A DNA stretch of 64,000 bases, taken from assembly GCA_964006375.1 (NCBI GenBank), contig OZ023265.1, positions 161,026,118-161,090,117 of the forward strand, read 5' to 3'. The translations under genes and the position numbers were made by a program. This document shows, one piece after another, positions 35,328 to 46,399 of this stretch; position 1 is the first letter of the stretch, and every line of letters starts with the position of its first letter. Below the pieces are notes generated by a model. That model had not been told where the DNA came from. It ran no database searches and saw only the letters and a program-made list of their open reading frames with translations. This DNA is from Tillus elongatus. Its lineage: Eukaryota > Arthropoda > Insecta > Coleoptera > Cleridae.

Positions 35328-37088
35328 TTTCAACAACACACCACGGGGGCTTACAGCCTAAATTCTATCGTACCGTGGGTGTCGACAAAGAGGAAAGAGG
35401 CAACTTGTTAATTCTGGACTTGAAGGTTTGGAGGTTCGGAGAAGAAGGAAAAACATGTCCCGGCAAGGAATTCCACAACTTGGAAGTCCTTGGGACAAAA
35501 GAGCGGGCATAACAAGATGTTTTATGTCTGGTGACCTGGACAGTAAAAGGGTGCATTCGCTCTTTTTCCCTGGTAGATATGTTGGGGGCAGCAGGTGGAG
35601 GAACTATGGAAGAAAGCTCCTCTGAGCAGTGCTCGTGCAGATATCTATAAAAGAGAGAGAGAGAGAGAGAGAGGTCACCAACGACACGTCGGTGGGCAAG
35701 GGATGGAAGCCTTTGGGTAAGGGTAGCGTCACCGATGAGACGTATAGCTCTCTTCTGAATTGAGTCGAGGATAGCGAGTGTAGAAGTGGCAGCGGCACCC
35801 CAGATGTGGGAGCAGTATTCGAGGTTTGGCCTTATTCCTGAAGTATATAAGATATAGAGATTAGCTTGTGAAAGGTATTTGCGAGCCCGGAAGAGGAAAC
35901 CCAATTTCTTAGCAGCCGCTTCTGCAATTAATGTGACATGTTGGTGCCAATTGAGATTTCGATCCACAGAAATGCCAACAAGTGAAAAGGACTCATTACT
36001 TTGAATAACTTGGGCTAACGAGACAGGCTTAGAATATTGTATATTTGAGTGGAGGGTGCTGTCGTCCGCGTAACTGTGAACTGGGTTGGATGTGCTAGAG
36101 AGGAGGTCATTGATGTGGAGAAGAAACAAAGTAGGGGCTAAAGCTGAACCTTGAGGAACTCCTGCATTAATTGTATACAGTTTAGAGGAATGGCCATCCA
36201 CGACAACAGAAATGCTCCGGTTGGAGAGGAAATTCACTGTCCAGATACAGAGTTCTGGTGGTAGGCCATAGGCCGGAAGTTTATTAAGCAGCGCTGCGTG
36301 CCAGACCTGGTTGAATGCTTTGGATATGTCTAGAGCGACAATCTGGGATTCACCGTTTAGTTCCATAGACTTGAACCAAGAATGGGCGACAAAGGAAAGG
36401 AGGTCGGCAGTTGATCTGTGCTGACGGAATCCATACAATTTTAGTAATCCATCACTTTAGAGACGACTGAGAGGAGAGAAATAGGCCTGTAGTTGCTAGG
36501 AAGAGCTTTGGATCTTTTCTTGGGGACGGGTTGTACTCGAGCAGTTTTCCAGTTACTAAGGAATATGCCTTTATTGCAAGATGTCTGAAACAGACAAGTC
36601 AGGACAGGAGAAAGTTCTGGTGAGCATTTTTGAGAACAATTGCTGGGATCTCGTGATGGCCAGAGGCTTTCCTAGTATTAAGAGAAGAGAGCATCTTTCG
36701 TACCTTTTTAATTTTGAAAATGATATCCGTCATTGTATGCCCGACATTGGGGGCTGTTGGTGGTTGAACATTTCGAGGTGGTATGAGAGTAGAATTGCCG
36801 GCGAACAACGAGGCAAAAAGTTTAGCCTTGCCCAGGGTGGTAGAAACAATTTCATCCCCTGAGACAATAGGTGGGAACGTGCTCTTGCAGAAATTATTCC
36901 CAATAGATTTAGCAAGAGTGCAGAAGGGTTTGCTGTCATTGGAGCTTAAGAGGACTTTGTTTTTGATGTGGTTACTAAACGAGTTTTTTGCCTCTGAAAG
37001 AATGCGGACATGGAAATGAGGAAAAGTAACCTCGCATTTCGTCCCAGTTTGCGGAGTTGTAGTGCCAAACGATACGTGGGTGTGATGA
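35324..37088 (-). pseudogene. LINE-J copy C, best-preserved ORF with an in-frame deletion
   Basis: The longest open stretch of the family: 357 codons (36438 to 35365) from MYGFRQHRSTADLL through LDISKAFNQVW, GVPQGSALAPTLFLLHINDL, SYADDSTLHS to SKLWNSLPGHVF. Compared with copies A and D about 55 residues (LDEDRRLMEG...PRPITMNN) are missing at about 36013, deleted in frame. Upstream, to about 37088, the N-terminal part is present with frame changes. The catalytic YADD survives. Confidence 0.87.
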
Positions 37089-37415
37089 CTGTGTGACTTC
37101 GGGTTGCATTGCGCAGGAAGCAGTTACATTTAATGATAAAATTTATATGAAAAATGAAGGCCCACCGATGGGTAGTCCGTTGTCTCCTTTATTAGCCAAC
37201 ACTATTATAGAAAACCAAATTCTAACATCAGAGCTTTCGCACAATATTGCCTTTCGGTACAGATACTTAGATGATATTTTAGCATGTTTTCATGGTAGCC
37301 ATACAGAATTAAATGAATTTTTAAATTTTATTAATAACCTTCGCAAAGTATTAAGTTTACTTTAGAAGAAGAAGCTAATAGTTGTATGAATTCTTTGAAT
37401 TAACGATTAGAAAGT
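37089..37415 (+). pseudogene. Penelope-like RT fragment
   Basis: Encodes EAVTFNDKIYMKNEGPPMGSPLSPLLAN and RYRYLDDILACFHGS, that is the MGSPLSP and YLDD (YVDD-type) catalytic motifs of a Penelope RT. After a stop near 37363 it continues FTLEEEANSCMNSLN in a shifted frame. It starts directly at the 5' edge of LINE-J copy C. It differs from the copies at 895 and 44169, so it belongs to another lineage. Confidence 0.78.
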
Positions 37416-37759
37416 TAGAAAAGCTCCTGTATTTTGTACAGAACGGTGTGTTTTAACGTAACAGTTAATAAGTAATCAATCGTATCGGAATTACAGAGTT
37501 ATAATTTAAAATATGGTGCTTAATTGATCCACTGGTGTGTTAGGTTTACAGTACAGTGTGAATACTATTCTATGCAGTTATATAGATATATTAGTTAAAA
37601 TTAGTTAAAATATTATACTGCATCAATTAACAGACGACTTATCTTTGAGAACATTATCAATTTACCTGTTTATCTTCACATTATGGCCCGAGATAGACAG
37701 GGTTGTACCTGAAATTTATTAAGATATCTGAAACTGCTTTTGGGGCTTCTGACTAAAGG
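37416..37759. other. No gene recognised
   Basis: AT-rich spacer between a Penelope scrap and a gag-like pseudogene. Confidence 0.4.
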
Positions 37760-39079
37760 AGTTCCCAGATGAAAACCCCTACAAACAAAACCTATTGTAC
37801 AATATTAACAAAACAAAAATATCAATCGAAAAATCAAGCAATTATATTTTCCGCAATAGACGGAGTAAGACTAGAAGATTATCTCATACCATTCGCAAAC
37901 ATAATACAACCAACAAATATAATATTTACCTCCAAACTTTCAGGTAATAGAATATGCGTGTATCTTACGTAACAAAAACTTGTAGAAAAATTTATGAATA
38001 AGCGTGATGGTAAAATCAAAGTAAATAATGAAATAATTCAAGCTCGTCGATATGTTACACCATCAGAGAGACTTGTATTGTCAAATGTGTGTCCTACTGT
38101 CCCCTGCGAAATCCTTATTAAAAATTAGAAAACATGGGACTTAATTTGCTCTCACCAATGACATTTCTGAAACATAATTCATCACTACCTCAATTTAGTC
38201 ACATATTTGGTTTCCGAAGGCAAATATTTATCACCCCGACACAGTCAGCTATTCCAGAATCATTTCTCATAAATTATGACAACACATCCTAAATAAGCTT
38301 CCTATCCAGAGATAACTTATCATGCTATAGGTGCAAACAAACAGGGCATTTAGCTGCAAATTGCATATTCACAAATAACAGTAGCCACAACCTCACATCT
38401 AAAAGAAATACAACAAATATCTTTACAATATCAACGTCAAATGCAAATATTACAACACCTGCAGCAAGCGCCACACCTTTGTTACAAACTAGTCATCGCA
38501 ATTCAACCATCACCTAAACAGTTACATCTACCAAATACCGAATTACATCAATTACCAACAAATGAAACAAATAAAGAGCAAATGGAAGTTAAACGACCTC
38601 AAACAAGTCAAAAAAGAAACATAGATGACACCTTAACCCCACCAACACCAAGCGAAGAGAAAAACTCCCTTTTCTTTAAGCCTATCACTACAGCACCCAA
38701 TCCCAAGAAAAAGAAGAATACAGGCAAGGATTCCACTAGAATGAGTTTATAAACTTTTGTAAGACAAAACGACTCAACCTTCATCTTAAACTATGACCAA
38801 CTACTGGATCTCTTTGAGGATACTAAGGGTTCACCAGATCCACTTAGCGTCATCCAAAACTATACCATAGAGTATGCGGCATTAATCGACATGCTAACAA
38901 AGATATACCCACACATTGAAGAACGATCGTTAAAAGCCAGAAGTGCAAAGCTAAGGAAAACCCAGAAAATCCATCTTCAGATACAAACTTCAGGCGATCT
39001 AACATCTGATATTGAAAGCGATTATTCACGAAAATTCATTAAAAAAAAACAAGAGCAATACTTAACTTTAAACGCGTAA
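37760..39079 (+). pseudogene. Non-LTR retrotransposon ORF1 (gag-like), decayed
   Basis: Pieces in changing frames read like a non-LTR gag: KLSGNRICVYLT, a shifted VRRLVTP-like segment (QARRYVTPSERLVLSNVCP), FGFRRQIFITP, then a CX2CX4HX4C knuckle (CYRCKQTGHLAANC, 38323-38364). A proline/asparagine-rich tail follows, with KNSLFFKPITTAPNPKKKK, ending at 39079. At least four stops or shifts. No ORF2 follows; a LOA 3' fragment begins instead at about 39226. Confidence 0.72.
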
Positions 39080-39225
39080 GTGAATATTCATAATAATAAC
39101 AGCAATAATGATAACAAAAAATAACCTGATGGAGTATTTTCTGGAACACACTAGTACATTCTGCAGAACAGCCAGCTTCAGACCACATCATCGAGATTCT
39201 ATTAAAGAATTGAGGAATGCCTCTA

Positions 39226-39964
39226 CCTTTATTTCCCTTAGGGCTCGTCCGCGTCTTTGCTGCTCCAATAGCACCGCAGCCTTTGGCTTATTGTGCATGC
39301 CCTTAGTCTTTTTTACTCCACCCATTCCTAAATCACTGTGCCTTGAACTAGTCTGCACAGCAATTGGTAGGGTGAAGTTTTATATCGCTCTGTCTCCGGT
39401 CTAGACTGACCGTAGATCAGTTGTCTTTTGCGGTCCAGAGCTTTACACTCGCACAAGATGTGCTGGGCTGATTCCTCCCTCTCGCGGCAGAGTCGGCATG
39501 TGAGGTCCCCCTTAAACCGCCCGATTTTACGCAGGTGTTTCTTGGCGGCCATGTGTCCCGTCAAGAGTTCTGTTATCTTTGTGAGCTGTCCTCTGCTAAT
39601 ATTTAGCAGTTCCACAGCTCTCTTCGAACTGGGATCCCAATTAGTGTTTTCCTATGTATGAGCCCTGGACAATCTGCCCAGTATGCCTTATGCTGTGTGC
39701 CTTTCGATACGCCCAGGACCGGTTCTGGTCCCATGAATGGTTCTGCTGATCCTCTCCTCGCGAGACTGTCTGCTTCTTCATTGTCTTTAACCCCCGAGTG
39801 ACCCGGCACCCAGATGAGGGTGACCTCATTCTGTCCAGCCAGGTCGCTCGTCTCATCTCGGCATTCACTAACCAGTGTGGAATTTACCCGTGGGCTACTT
39901 AGGGCCTTAAGGGCTGCCTGGCTGTCTGTGGCTATGAGGATCCGTTTGTTGATGTAGCCCCTGC
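39226..39964 (-). pseudogene. LOA-like element, 5'-truncated 3' fragment
   Basis: Close match to the 3' 750 bp of the element at 24630: LIATDSQAALKALSSPRVN, WVPGHSGVKDNEEADSLA, a CX2CX8HX4C motif and the 3' UTR (gggctcgtccgcg...). A deletion of about 40 bp near 39694 and a shift near 39610 break the frame. It ends near 39964 against sequence coding for the C-terminus of another gag-like protein. Confidence 0.88.
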
Positions 39965-40130
39965 TGTTGTTGTTGTTGTTGACTGCTGATAAGAGATTCA
40001 TTAACATGCTATTTTGTTTCACAAGCTGGCTAAAAATATCTTTAAATTCTTCTAAAAATTTTTCCACATTCGTAAATGATTGTCCCTGTCTATTGTTGCT
40101 TCCTGTTTCTGCTGAATAGCTTATATAATC
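39965..40130 (-). pseudogene. C-terminus of a non-LTR gag-like protein
   Basis: On the minus strand EEFKDIFSQLVKQNSMLMNLLS reads in frame into the LOA fragment, producing a 154-codon chimeric frame (40067 to 39603). The motif resembles the end of Jockey-group ORF1 proteins. Probably a remnant of the element the LOA fragment inserted into. Confidence 0.55.
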
Positions 40131-41515
40131 ATTTACACCCCGTATATTTGACTAAATATTTTTTGAGTCAAACCCATTCTTATAAAATTTCGCTAGTATG
40201 ATGCATTTACTGCGTTGAGACTTTTCTTTTCATCTCATAGAGTGTATTTTTACATGTCCTTACTTGTATACACACTGTTAAACTCTAACAAACATAATTA
40301 TATTAAAGCTACCATCTATACAGAAGATGATTATCGGAAATTATTTGAATAGCTTGATGATATAATAGAAGATTGAAGACACTGTTTGATACCTGAGGCC
40401 TGAATTATAATGATGATACGAAAGGATTGAACAGATAACATTAATGTAACAGTCACTTTATAAACTGAGATAAATTAGGTAAAACGCTGCCTCATATTTT
40501 AAAATATTTTAACTAGAAAGTGCCTACAAAGTGGTATGTAATTTTTTTAGATGGCCTAATGCAATGTTGCCATACCGAGACGCAGTATAAATGTTTAGGA
40601 AAATCTGCACAATCTGGCAGCAGGGTTTTCTAAATGTTAGCGGTGAAATTTTCCTCTTGTCAGTGAATTTTTCGTAGATTTGAAACTTCAAAATTGACGA
40701 TTTTCAAACAAAGATTCTGAAACGATTGCGGGGTAGATAGAAGAAATGTGGTAATTGTGTTTACAAAGCCTACTGTTTTTGCTTCAACCGCCATCGTCTT
40801 TCATTAACCGACTTTAAAAAAGAAGGAGGTTCTATGTTCGTCTGTGTGTATTTTTTTAATATATATTCACCGATATTTTCGTCAATTGTGGACCAATTTT
40901 TAAAAAAATTGTTTGTTTGAAAGGGTATACTCCTGAGGTGGTCCGATTTTCCCCAAGTCAAGACCTGATTATGTAATTTTAGGGAAATCGAGGGAAATTC
41001 ACAAAAAATATTTTTTTATGTATGTTCACCGATATTTTCGTCAATTGAAGGCTATAAATTACAAAGGGTCTAAGTGCCAAAAAATGAATTTAAATAGAAT
41101 TGAGAAAAACTATTTTTTACATGGAAAAAATGATTTATTCTAACAACATTTTTTACAGTCATTCTTAACTAATACCATACCTACTGTGAAAAAATTAGCT
41201 TGAAATCAAGTAAAATAACACAGAAAAATAAAATCAAAATCAAATATTCGTAAAAGGCCGTTAAGTCCAATACCAACTGCAACAAAACAGAGTTTACGTG
41301 CCAAAGTAATTTCAGCTAAAAAAGGACCTGTGTGAAAATTTTATTTCAGACATTTTCTGCTCTTGTTTGCTGGATTAAATTTTCATTAAAAAACAAATCA
41401 TTAAGGGGAATGTAATCTAACGTGTCTTCCAAATTTTTCTGTTTTTCTGCGGAAATTTTGTTTTTGCACTCAAGTTGAGGAATTTGCATTTGAATGTTTT
41501 TAATGTCATTTAAGC
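40131..41515. other. No gene recognised; two small repeats
   Basis: 40620-40805 is a weak match to the long-form repeat segment (ttcaaccgccatcgtctttcatt). A direct repeat, caccgatattttcgtcaatt, occurs at 40869 and 41028. No coding sequence. Confidence 0.4.
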
Positions 41516-41649
41516 TTTTAGTGAATTTTCTTTAAAAAAATTCACTAATGAGGAGATCCCGACTTTTGAATTTTGAAAAAATTTCTTCAAATGAGTGCTA
41601 ATTAGGCCCCCCAGAACACATATCCGGGGTCAGTTTCAATTTTTATATG

Positions 41650-41743
<94 letters not shown>

Positions 41744-42818
41744 CACACCGATAACTCAAAAAATAATGGGCCGATTTTGATTAAATTTGGTGAATAAATT
41801 GCTTTTGCGAATGGCTTGGATAAGTTCGTTAGCCAGGAAAATCAGCCCAGGTTTCCCCGGAAAATTTTGTGTTTTCTTTCGAAAAAAAATTATATTATAT
41901 CTCCGGAATTAGCAAAGTAAAGGCAACCAAATTTAGTACACGGGTTTATATCCATATAGGTAAGCTACCTACCAAAATTTAGCTATGTACGTCAGAAGAC
42001 AAAAAAGTTGTAGGCATTTAAAGAAAAATAAATTTGGGTTTTCCCCAAAACGACAAAGTTGCGATTTAAAACGTCAAAATCGCCAACATTTAGGCAAATA
42101 ACTTGAATCTAATACGGGCTATGAAAATCAAATGTCTCAAGAAGGATGTTTTACAAACCCTGAAGTCTTAGTTTCAACCGTCATTGTCCTTCATTTTACT
42201 AAAATGTTTCCAGAATATTCATTTCAAATAGACCCTTTCTCTGATGCTTAGCAGTAGTCTTAGCTATAGAGTTTATCGTTTAATGGTATATAATTTGGTC
42301 GAATTTTCGTAAAAAATCAATAAAGCTCAATATATCCGTTATTATACAAGATATGAAAAATATTTCTACAATCACAGGGTGGCCCATAAGTCGTTGTTGA
42401 TACAAATTTTCTTTTTTTTTTAAATCAAACACGCCTTAATTTGTTGCATTTTTGCATTTTCCATCGAAATATAATGCATGTTTGTAAGAAAAGAAATTAT
42501 GGATGCAGCAAGTGCGTTATGGTAGCGAATTTTGATCAAATGCTTCATATTTGAATAGCCCAATTTGCTTTTAACCTATAAGGTTGACCAAGAAACGAGT
42601 TTTTCCGGGAACACTTTAAGTTTACTTTTGGAAATTTTTGTACATTTTCACACAAAGTTATTTTTATGAAACATGACACATTGTTTTTGCTATATAGGTT
42701 ATACTGGTAACCAAAATTGATGCCTGCCTTCTTAAAAAGAAAACACACATATTTGCAATAAAAACATTTTTATGAAAATTCACTACCATAACGCACTTGC
42801 TGCGTCCAGAGTTTTATT
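41516..42818 (-). repeat. Microsatellite-bearing repeat family, complete long form
   Basis: 1.3-kb reference copy. Hairpin end ttagtgaattttcttt/aaattcactaa (41517-41548), block with ggagatcccgacttttgaa, (AT)n at 41651-41739, accgataactcaaaaaataa, ~600-bp segment, cacagggtggcccataagtc (42376). It ends in a 315-bp unit with inverted tips gatgcagcaagtgcgttatg (42503) and acgcacttgctgcgtcca (42793-42810). No coding capacity. Confidence 0.78.
41651..41739. repeat. (AT)n microsatellite
   Basis: About 89 bp of AT dinucleotide within the long-form repeat. Confidence 0.96.
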
Positions 42819-43454
42819 ATTTTTGAACGTCATAACGTCTGAGTTTGGCATGATTAAGGGGATAATTCAAAGGCTTTCACTACCAGACAATTGTTTTATT
42901 CTCAACCCCAATACATCATCTCGGCGAAGCTGGCCAACATCACCAAATCTTATGGGAAGTTGACGAGGTCTTCAATCGCATTGTCTCTCGGAATTTGGTT
43001 CCTGACGACCTGCATCAGAAAGAATCTGTGTCCTAAATTCATCTGCAACATGATCAACAAGGCAGTTCCTAGTTGCTTCGAGACACTTTCACGGAAATCT
43101 AAGAAGTCAGTACTGAGGGGGGAATTACGGATGGTATACTCAAGGAAGGAGGAGGTCGACCTGAAGTTAAAGATTGTGCACGATGTGCTAGCAGGTATGT
43201 TGTGCATGCTCGAGTACGACACTTTTATGAAAATTAATCATGAACGTTTGTCTTTTCAATTTTATAAAAGAAATTCACTCAATCGAAAAATTGCTCACTT
43301 ACAACGGATGAGAGAGAATTCCTCACACCCTAGAGCCTTGAAGTTCAGCAATCATGTATTTCATCAAAGATTAAAAAATCTGTCCTCATTCGATTAATTC
43401 GACACCTCTCATGTCAGCCTGTTGAGGCAGAGACTAAAGTTTGCAATCCCAAGT

Positions 43455-43471
43455 ATTAAATCTTTCATATT
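43455..43471 (+). repeat. 17-bp direct repeat, left copy (target duplication)
   Basis: attaaatctttcatatt, repeated exactly at 44071-44087, bounding the inserted inverted Penelope piece. Confidence 0.88.
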
Positions 43472-43512
43472 TCCAAGGTAGAAAAGAACAGAGCAAGGCT
43501 ATACCCCAGACT

Positions 43513-43560
43513 GAATTGCGTTTCGGCCCATAAATCTGGCCATCATCAGGGGCTTCCTGT
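43513..43560 (-). ncRNA. Hammerhead-like motif, defective inverted copy
   Basis: Minus strand: aagccc, ctgatga, tggcc...ggcc, gaaacgc, then straight into aattcagtctgg. Compared with the plus copy about 22 nt are missing, exactly those holding the cleavage triplet and the 3' strand of stem I. It should not self-cleave. Confidence 0.7.
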
Positions 43561-43931
43561 CAGTGCGTCGTGCACAATTTTCAGCTTCAAGTCCGTCTCA
43601 TCTTTTCTTGAGTATGCTGCCCTCACTTCTCTCCTCAGTGCTGACCTTACATCTCTTCAGCTAGGCTGCCAATAGTCACAAAAACTTATAAGAAACTTTC
43701 AAAGTCTTCACTCGCACTGTCACTGAGAATTTGGTTCCTAACAACCTGCATCAAGAAAGACTTGTGCCCCAAGTTCATCCAGAACATCGTCAACAAGTCC
43801 ATTCCAACCAGTTTGGTTACACTGATTCAAAGGTTCAAAAGGTCAGCACTGAGGAGAGAAGTGAGGGCAGCATACTCAAGGAAAGATGAGACGGACTTGA
43901 AGCTGAAAATTGTGCACGACGCACTGACAGG

Positions 43932-43978
43932 AAGCCCCTGATGATGGCCAGATTTATGGGCCGAAACGCGTAGGGCTT
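43932..43978 (+). ncRNA. Type I hammerhead-like ribozyme in Penelope repeat
   Basis: Stem I 5' strand aagccc (43932-43937); core ctgatga (43938-43944); an extra T; stem II ggcc/ggcc (43946-43949 and 43959-43962); gaaa (43963-43966); 2-bp stem III in acgcgt (43966-43971); cleavage after gta (43970-43972); stem I 3' strand gggctt (43973-43978), fully complementary to aagccc. Hammerheads are established parts of Penelope terminal repeats. The unpaired base between core and stem II departs from the consensus and could weaken activity. The motif overlaps the end of the N-terminal coding piece. Confidence 0.72.
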
Positions 43979-44070
43979 TTACCTAATAAAAATTCAGTCT
44001 GGAGTATAGCCTTGTTCTGTTCTTTTCTACCCTGGAAATATGTCTAACCCAGACGTTGTGACGTTCAGAA

Positions 44071-44087
44071 ATTAAATCTTTCATATT
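44071..44087 (+). repeat. 17-bp direct repeat, right copy (target duplication)
   Basis: Exact partner of 43455-43471. Confidence 0.88.
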
Positions 44088-45429
44088 CGCCACGATTAGG
44101 GTAAGTTTAAGAGAGCCTTCGATCGATTTGCACCAGTCCTGTCAGATAATTATAAACATTTATACCCAATGAATCACATTGTTCGCCGTCTCTACGGTTT
44201 GCCAAAAATACACAAAGAAGGTTGTCCCATTAGACCAGTTGTTTCGTCCGTGGGTTGTCTCACGTACAAGTTGTGTGATTTCTTTTCGTCTTTCCTGATG
44301 TCTACCGTGAATTTAGGGTCCTCTTACTCGATAAAGAATTCAGTTGCATTAGTTAAGAGGCTTCGGGAGGTGCCGGTATTGGTGTCCTTCGACGTTTCCA
44401 ATTTGTTTGCTAGTGTCCTGGTCAATCAGACACTTCTACTATTAAGAAATCTTCTTGCTCAGTCGTGAGGTACAGGGAGCGCTCAATGCCCTGGTCAGAG
44501 TCTGTTTGGCGCAGAATTTCTTCTCCTTTAATGATAGAATGTATGTCCAAAAGGACGGTTTTCCAATGGGTAACTCATTGTCCCCCTTGTGTGCGGAAGT
44601 TTTCATGGCTTTCTTCAAGAGGGAACTAGTTTTTTAAGGATTTTAATCCATTCAAGGACTTCATTTAGTCCTGGACACGGTATGTGGATGACGTGTTGGT
44701 AGTGTGGTCGATGCCTTGGAGCAGCTTCACCTGTTCCTCGGTTGGCTGAACGATCTACATGTCAATATTAACTTCACCATGGAACTTGAAGAGAAAAAAT
44801 CCATCAGATTTCTGGATCTGAGGTTAACGAGGAAAGAAAACTCAATCGAATTCGACATATATAGAAAATCAACACAAACAGACCACCTAATCCCATGTAG
44901 ATCTTGTCACCATATGTCCCACAAGTTATCGTCCATTAGATATCTGATAGATAGGCTGTTTAGAGTCCCACTGTCGGGGACGAACTTTAATAACGAGCTT
45001 AATTTTATTAAACAACTAGCCGTAAATAACTAATACCCTGTCAACTTAGTTGACAGACTGATAAGAAAAAAGAGCCGTCAGCTCTTGACAACGACAAGCT
45101 CTAATCTTTCGTCAGGTCAGCCTGAGAGTCCCTCATACTTTCCTCTCACATACTGTGGCCCCATCACTGCTGCAGTCTCTCGTGTTTTAAAGAGAGATAA
45201 TATCAAGTTCGCATACAGGTCAAGGGATACCTTTAAGAAGATTTTGGTTCATAATAAGGATTTTATTCCTCACCTCAAGAAGGAAGAACAGGAAGAGCAC
45301 TGGGTACCAGAGTCTCTGAACATCTCAGAAGCAAAAATAACATCGATAACACCACTTCAGTCTTCCGTTTCCACCTGAGAGATAGCCGCAACACCTTTGA
45401 CAAGCAGAGCGACGCTAGAATGCTTCACC

Positions 45430-46027
45430 CACATCAATGACCTCCTCTCTAGCACATCCAACCCAGTTCACAGTTACGCAGACGACAGCACCCTCCACTC
45501 AAATATACAATATTCTAAGCCTGTCTCTTTAGCCCAATTAGATGAGGATCGCAAACTCATAGAGGGTTCTGTCTCTGTGGATCTCCAAAAAATATTAGAC
45601 TGAAGAAGTATCAATCTTGTACAATTCAACCCCACGAAATCTCAGTCTTGCTTTCTATCTCATATGAGATACACCAGCCCTAGACCCATCATAATGAACA
45701 ACCAAGTTATTCAAAGTAATGAGTCCTTTTCACTTGTTGGCATTTCTGTGGATCGAAATCTCAATTGGCACCAACATGTCCCATCAGTTGCAGAAGAGGC
45801 TACTAAGAAATTAGGTTTCTTCTTCCGAGTTCGCAAATACTTTTCACCAGCTAATCTATATACCTTATATACTTCACAAATAAGAGCAAACCTCGAATCT
45901 CAGGTGCCGCTGCTGCTTCTACACTCGCTATCCTGGACTCCATTTAGAAAAAAGCTATACGTCTCATCGATGACCCTACCCTCACCCAAAGGCTGCCATC
46001 CCTTGCCCACCGACGTGCCGTTGGTGA

Positions 46028-46061
<34 letters not shown>

Positions 46062-46388
46062 AGATATCTCCACAGGCACTGCTCAGAGGAGCTTTCTTCC
46101 ATAGTTCCTCCACCTGCTGCCCCCAACAGATCTACTAGGGGAACAGAGCGAATGCACCCTTTTACTGTCCAGGTCACCAGATATATAACATCTTGTTATG
46201 CTCGCTATTTTGTCCCGAGGACTTCCAAGTTGTGGAATTCCTTGCCGGCACATGTTTTTCGTTCTCCTCCGAACCTCCAAACCTTCAAGGCCAGAATTAG
46301 CAAGTTGCCTCTTTCCTCCTTGTGGACACCCACGGTACGATAGTATATAGGCTCTAAGCTCTCGTGGTGTGCTGTTGAAATAAATAAA
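45430..46388 (+). pseudogene. LINE-J copy D, 5'-truncated, joined to the Penelope copy
   Basis: Begins within the RT at HINDLLSSTSNP, so SYADDSTLHS is retained but the finger motifs are lost. A TGA stops the frame near 45601, a shift lies at about 45895 where a segment of LEYCSHIWG is deleted, and (CT)n has expanded at 46030-46057. The common 3' end is at 46340-46380. Confidence 0.86.
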
Positions 46389-46399
46389 ATATAAAAGCT

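Larger units (their letters stand above)
43472..44070. mobile_element. Nested Penelope insertion: two inverted partial copies
   Basis: A 599-bp insertion bounded by a 17-bp duplication. The left arm (43472-43655, minus) and right arm (43838-44035, plus) are reverse complements: gaaaagaacagagcaaggct, catcaggggcttcctgtca, and ctcacttctctcctcagtgc. The right copy codes IWFLTTCIKKDLCPKFI...KIVHDALTG, the same N-terminal region as the host Penelope. Both arms carry a hammerhead-like motif. Head-to-head partial copies are a known outcome of Penelope transposition. Confidence 0.82.
42891..45400 (+). pseudogene. Penelope-like element with nested Penelope insertion
   Basis: N-terminal region (42891-43397: SLGIWFLTTCIRKNLCPKFI, EVDLKLKIVHD, FQFYKRNSLNRKIAHL). 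After the insertion at 43472-44070 come RT blocks RLYGLPKIHKEGCPIRPVVSS (44187), VSFDVSNLF, FPMGNSLSPLC (44560-44592), RYVDDVLVV (44680) and FLDLRLTRKENSIEFDIYRKSTQTD, then LPYIG-like LTYCGPITAAVSRV. The RYVDD catalytic box is intact in sequence but the frame is broken near 44466, 44635 and 45030. The GIY-YIG domain is missing; LINE-J copy D starts at about 45430. This is the most complete Penelope copy here. Confidence 0.85.
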
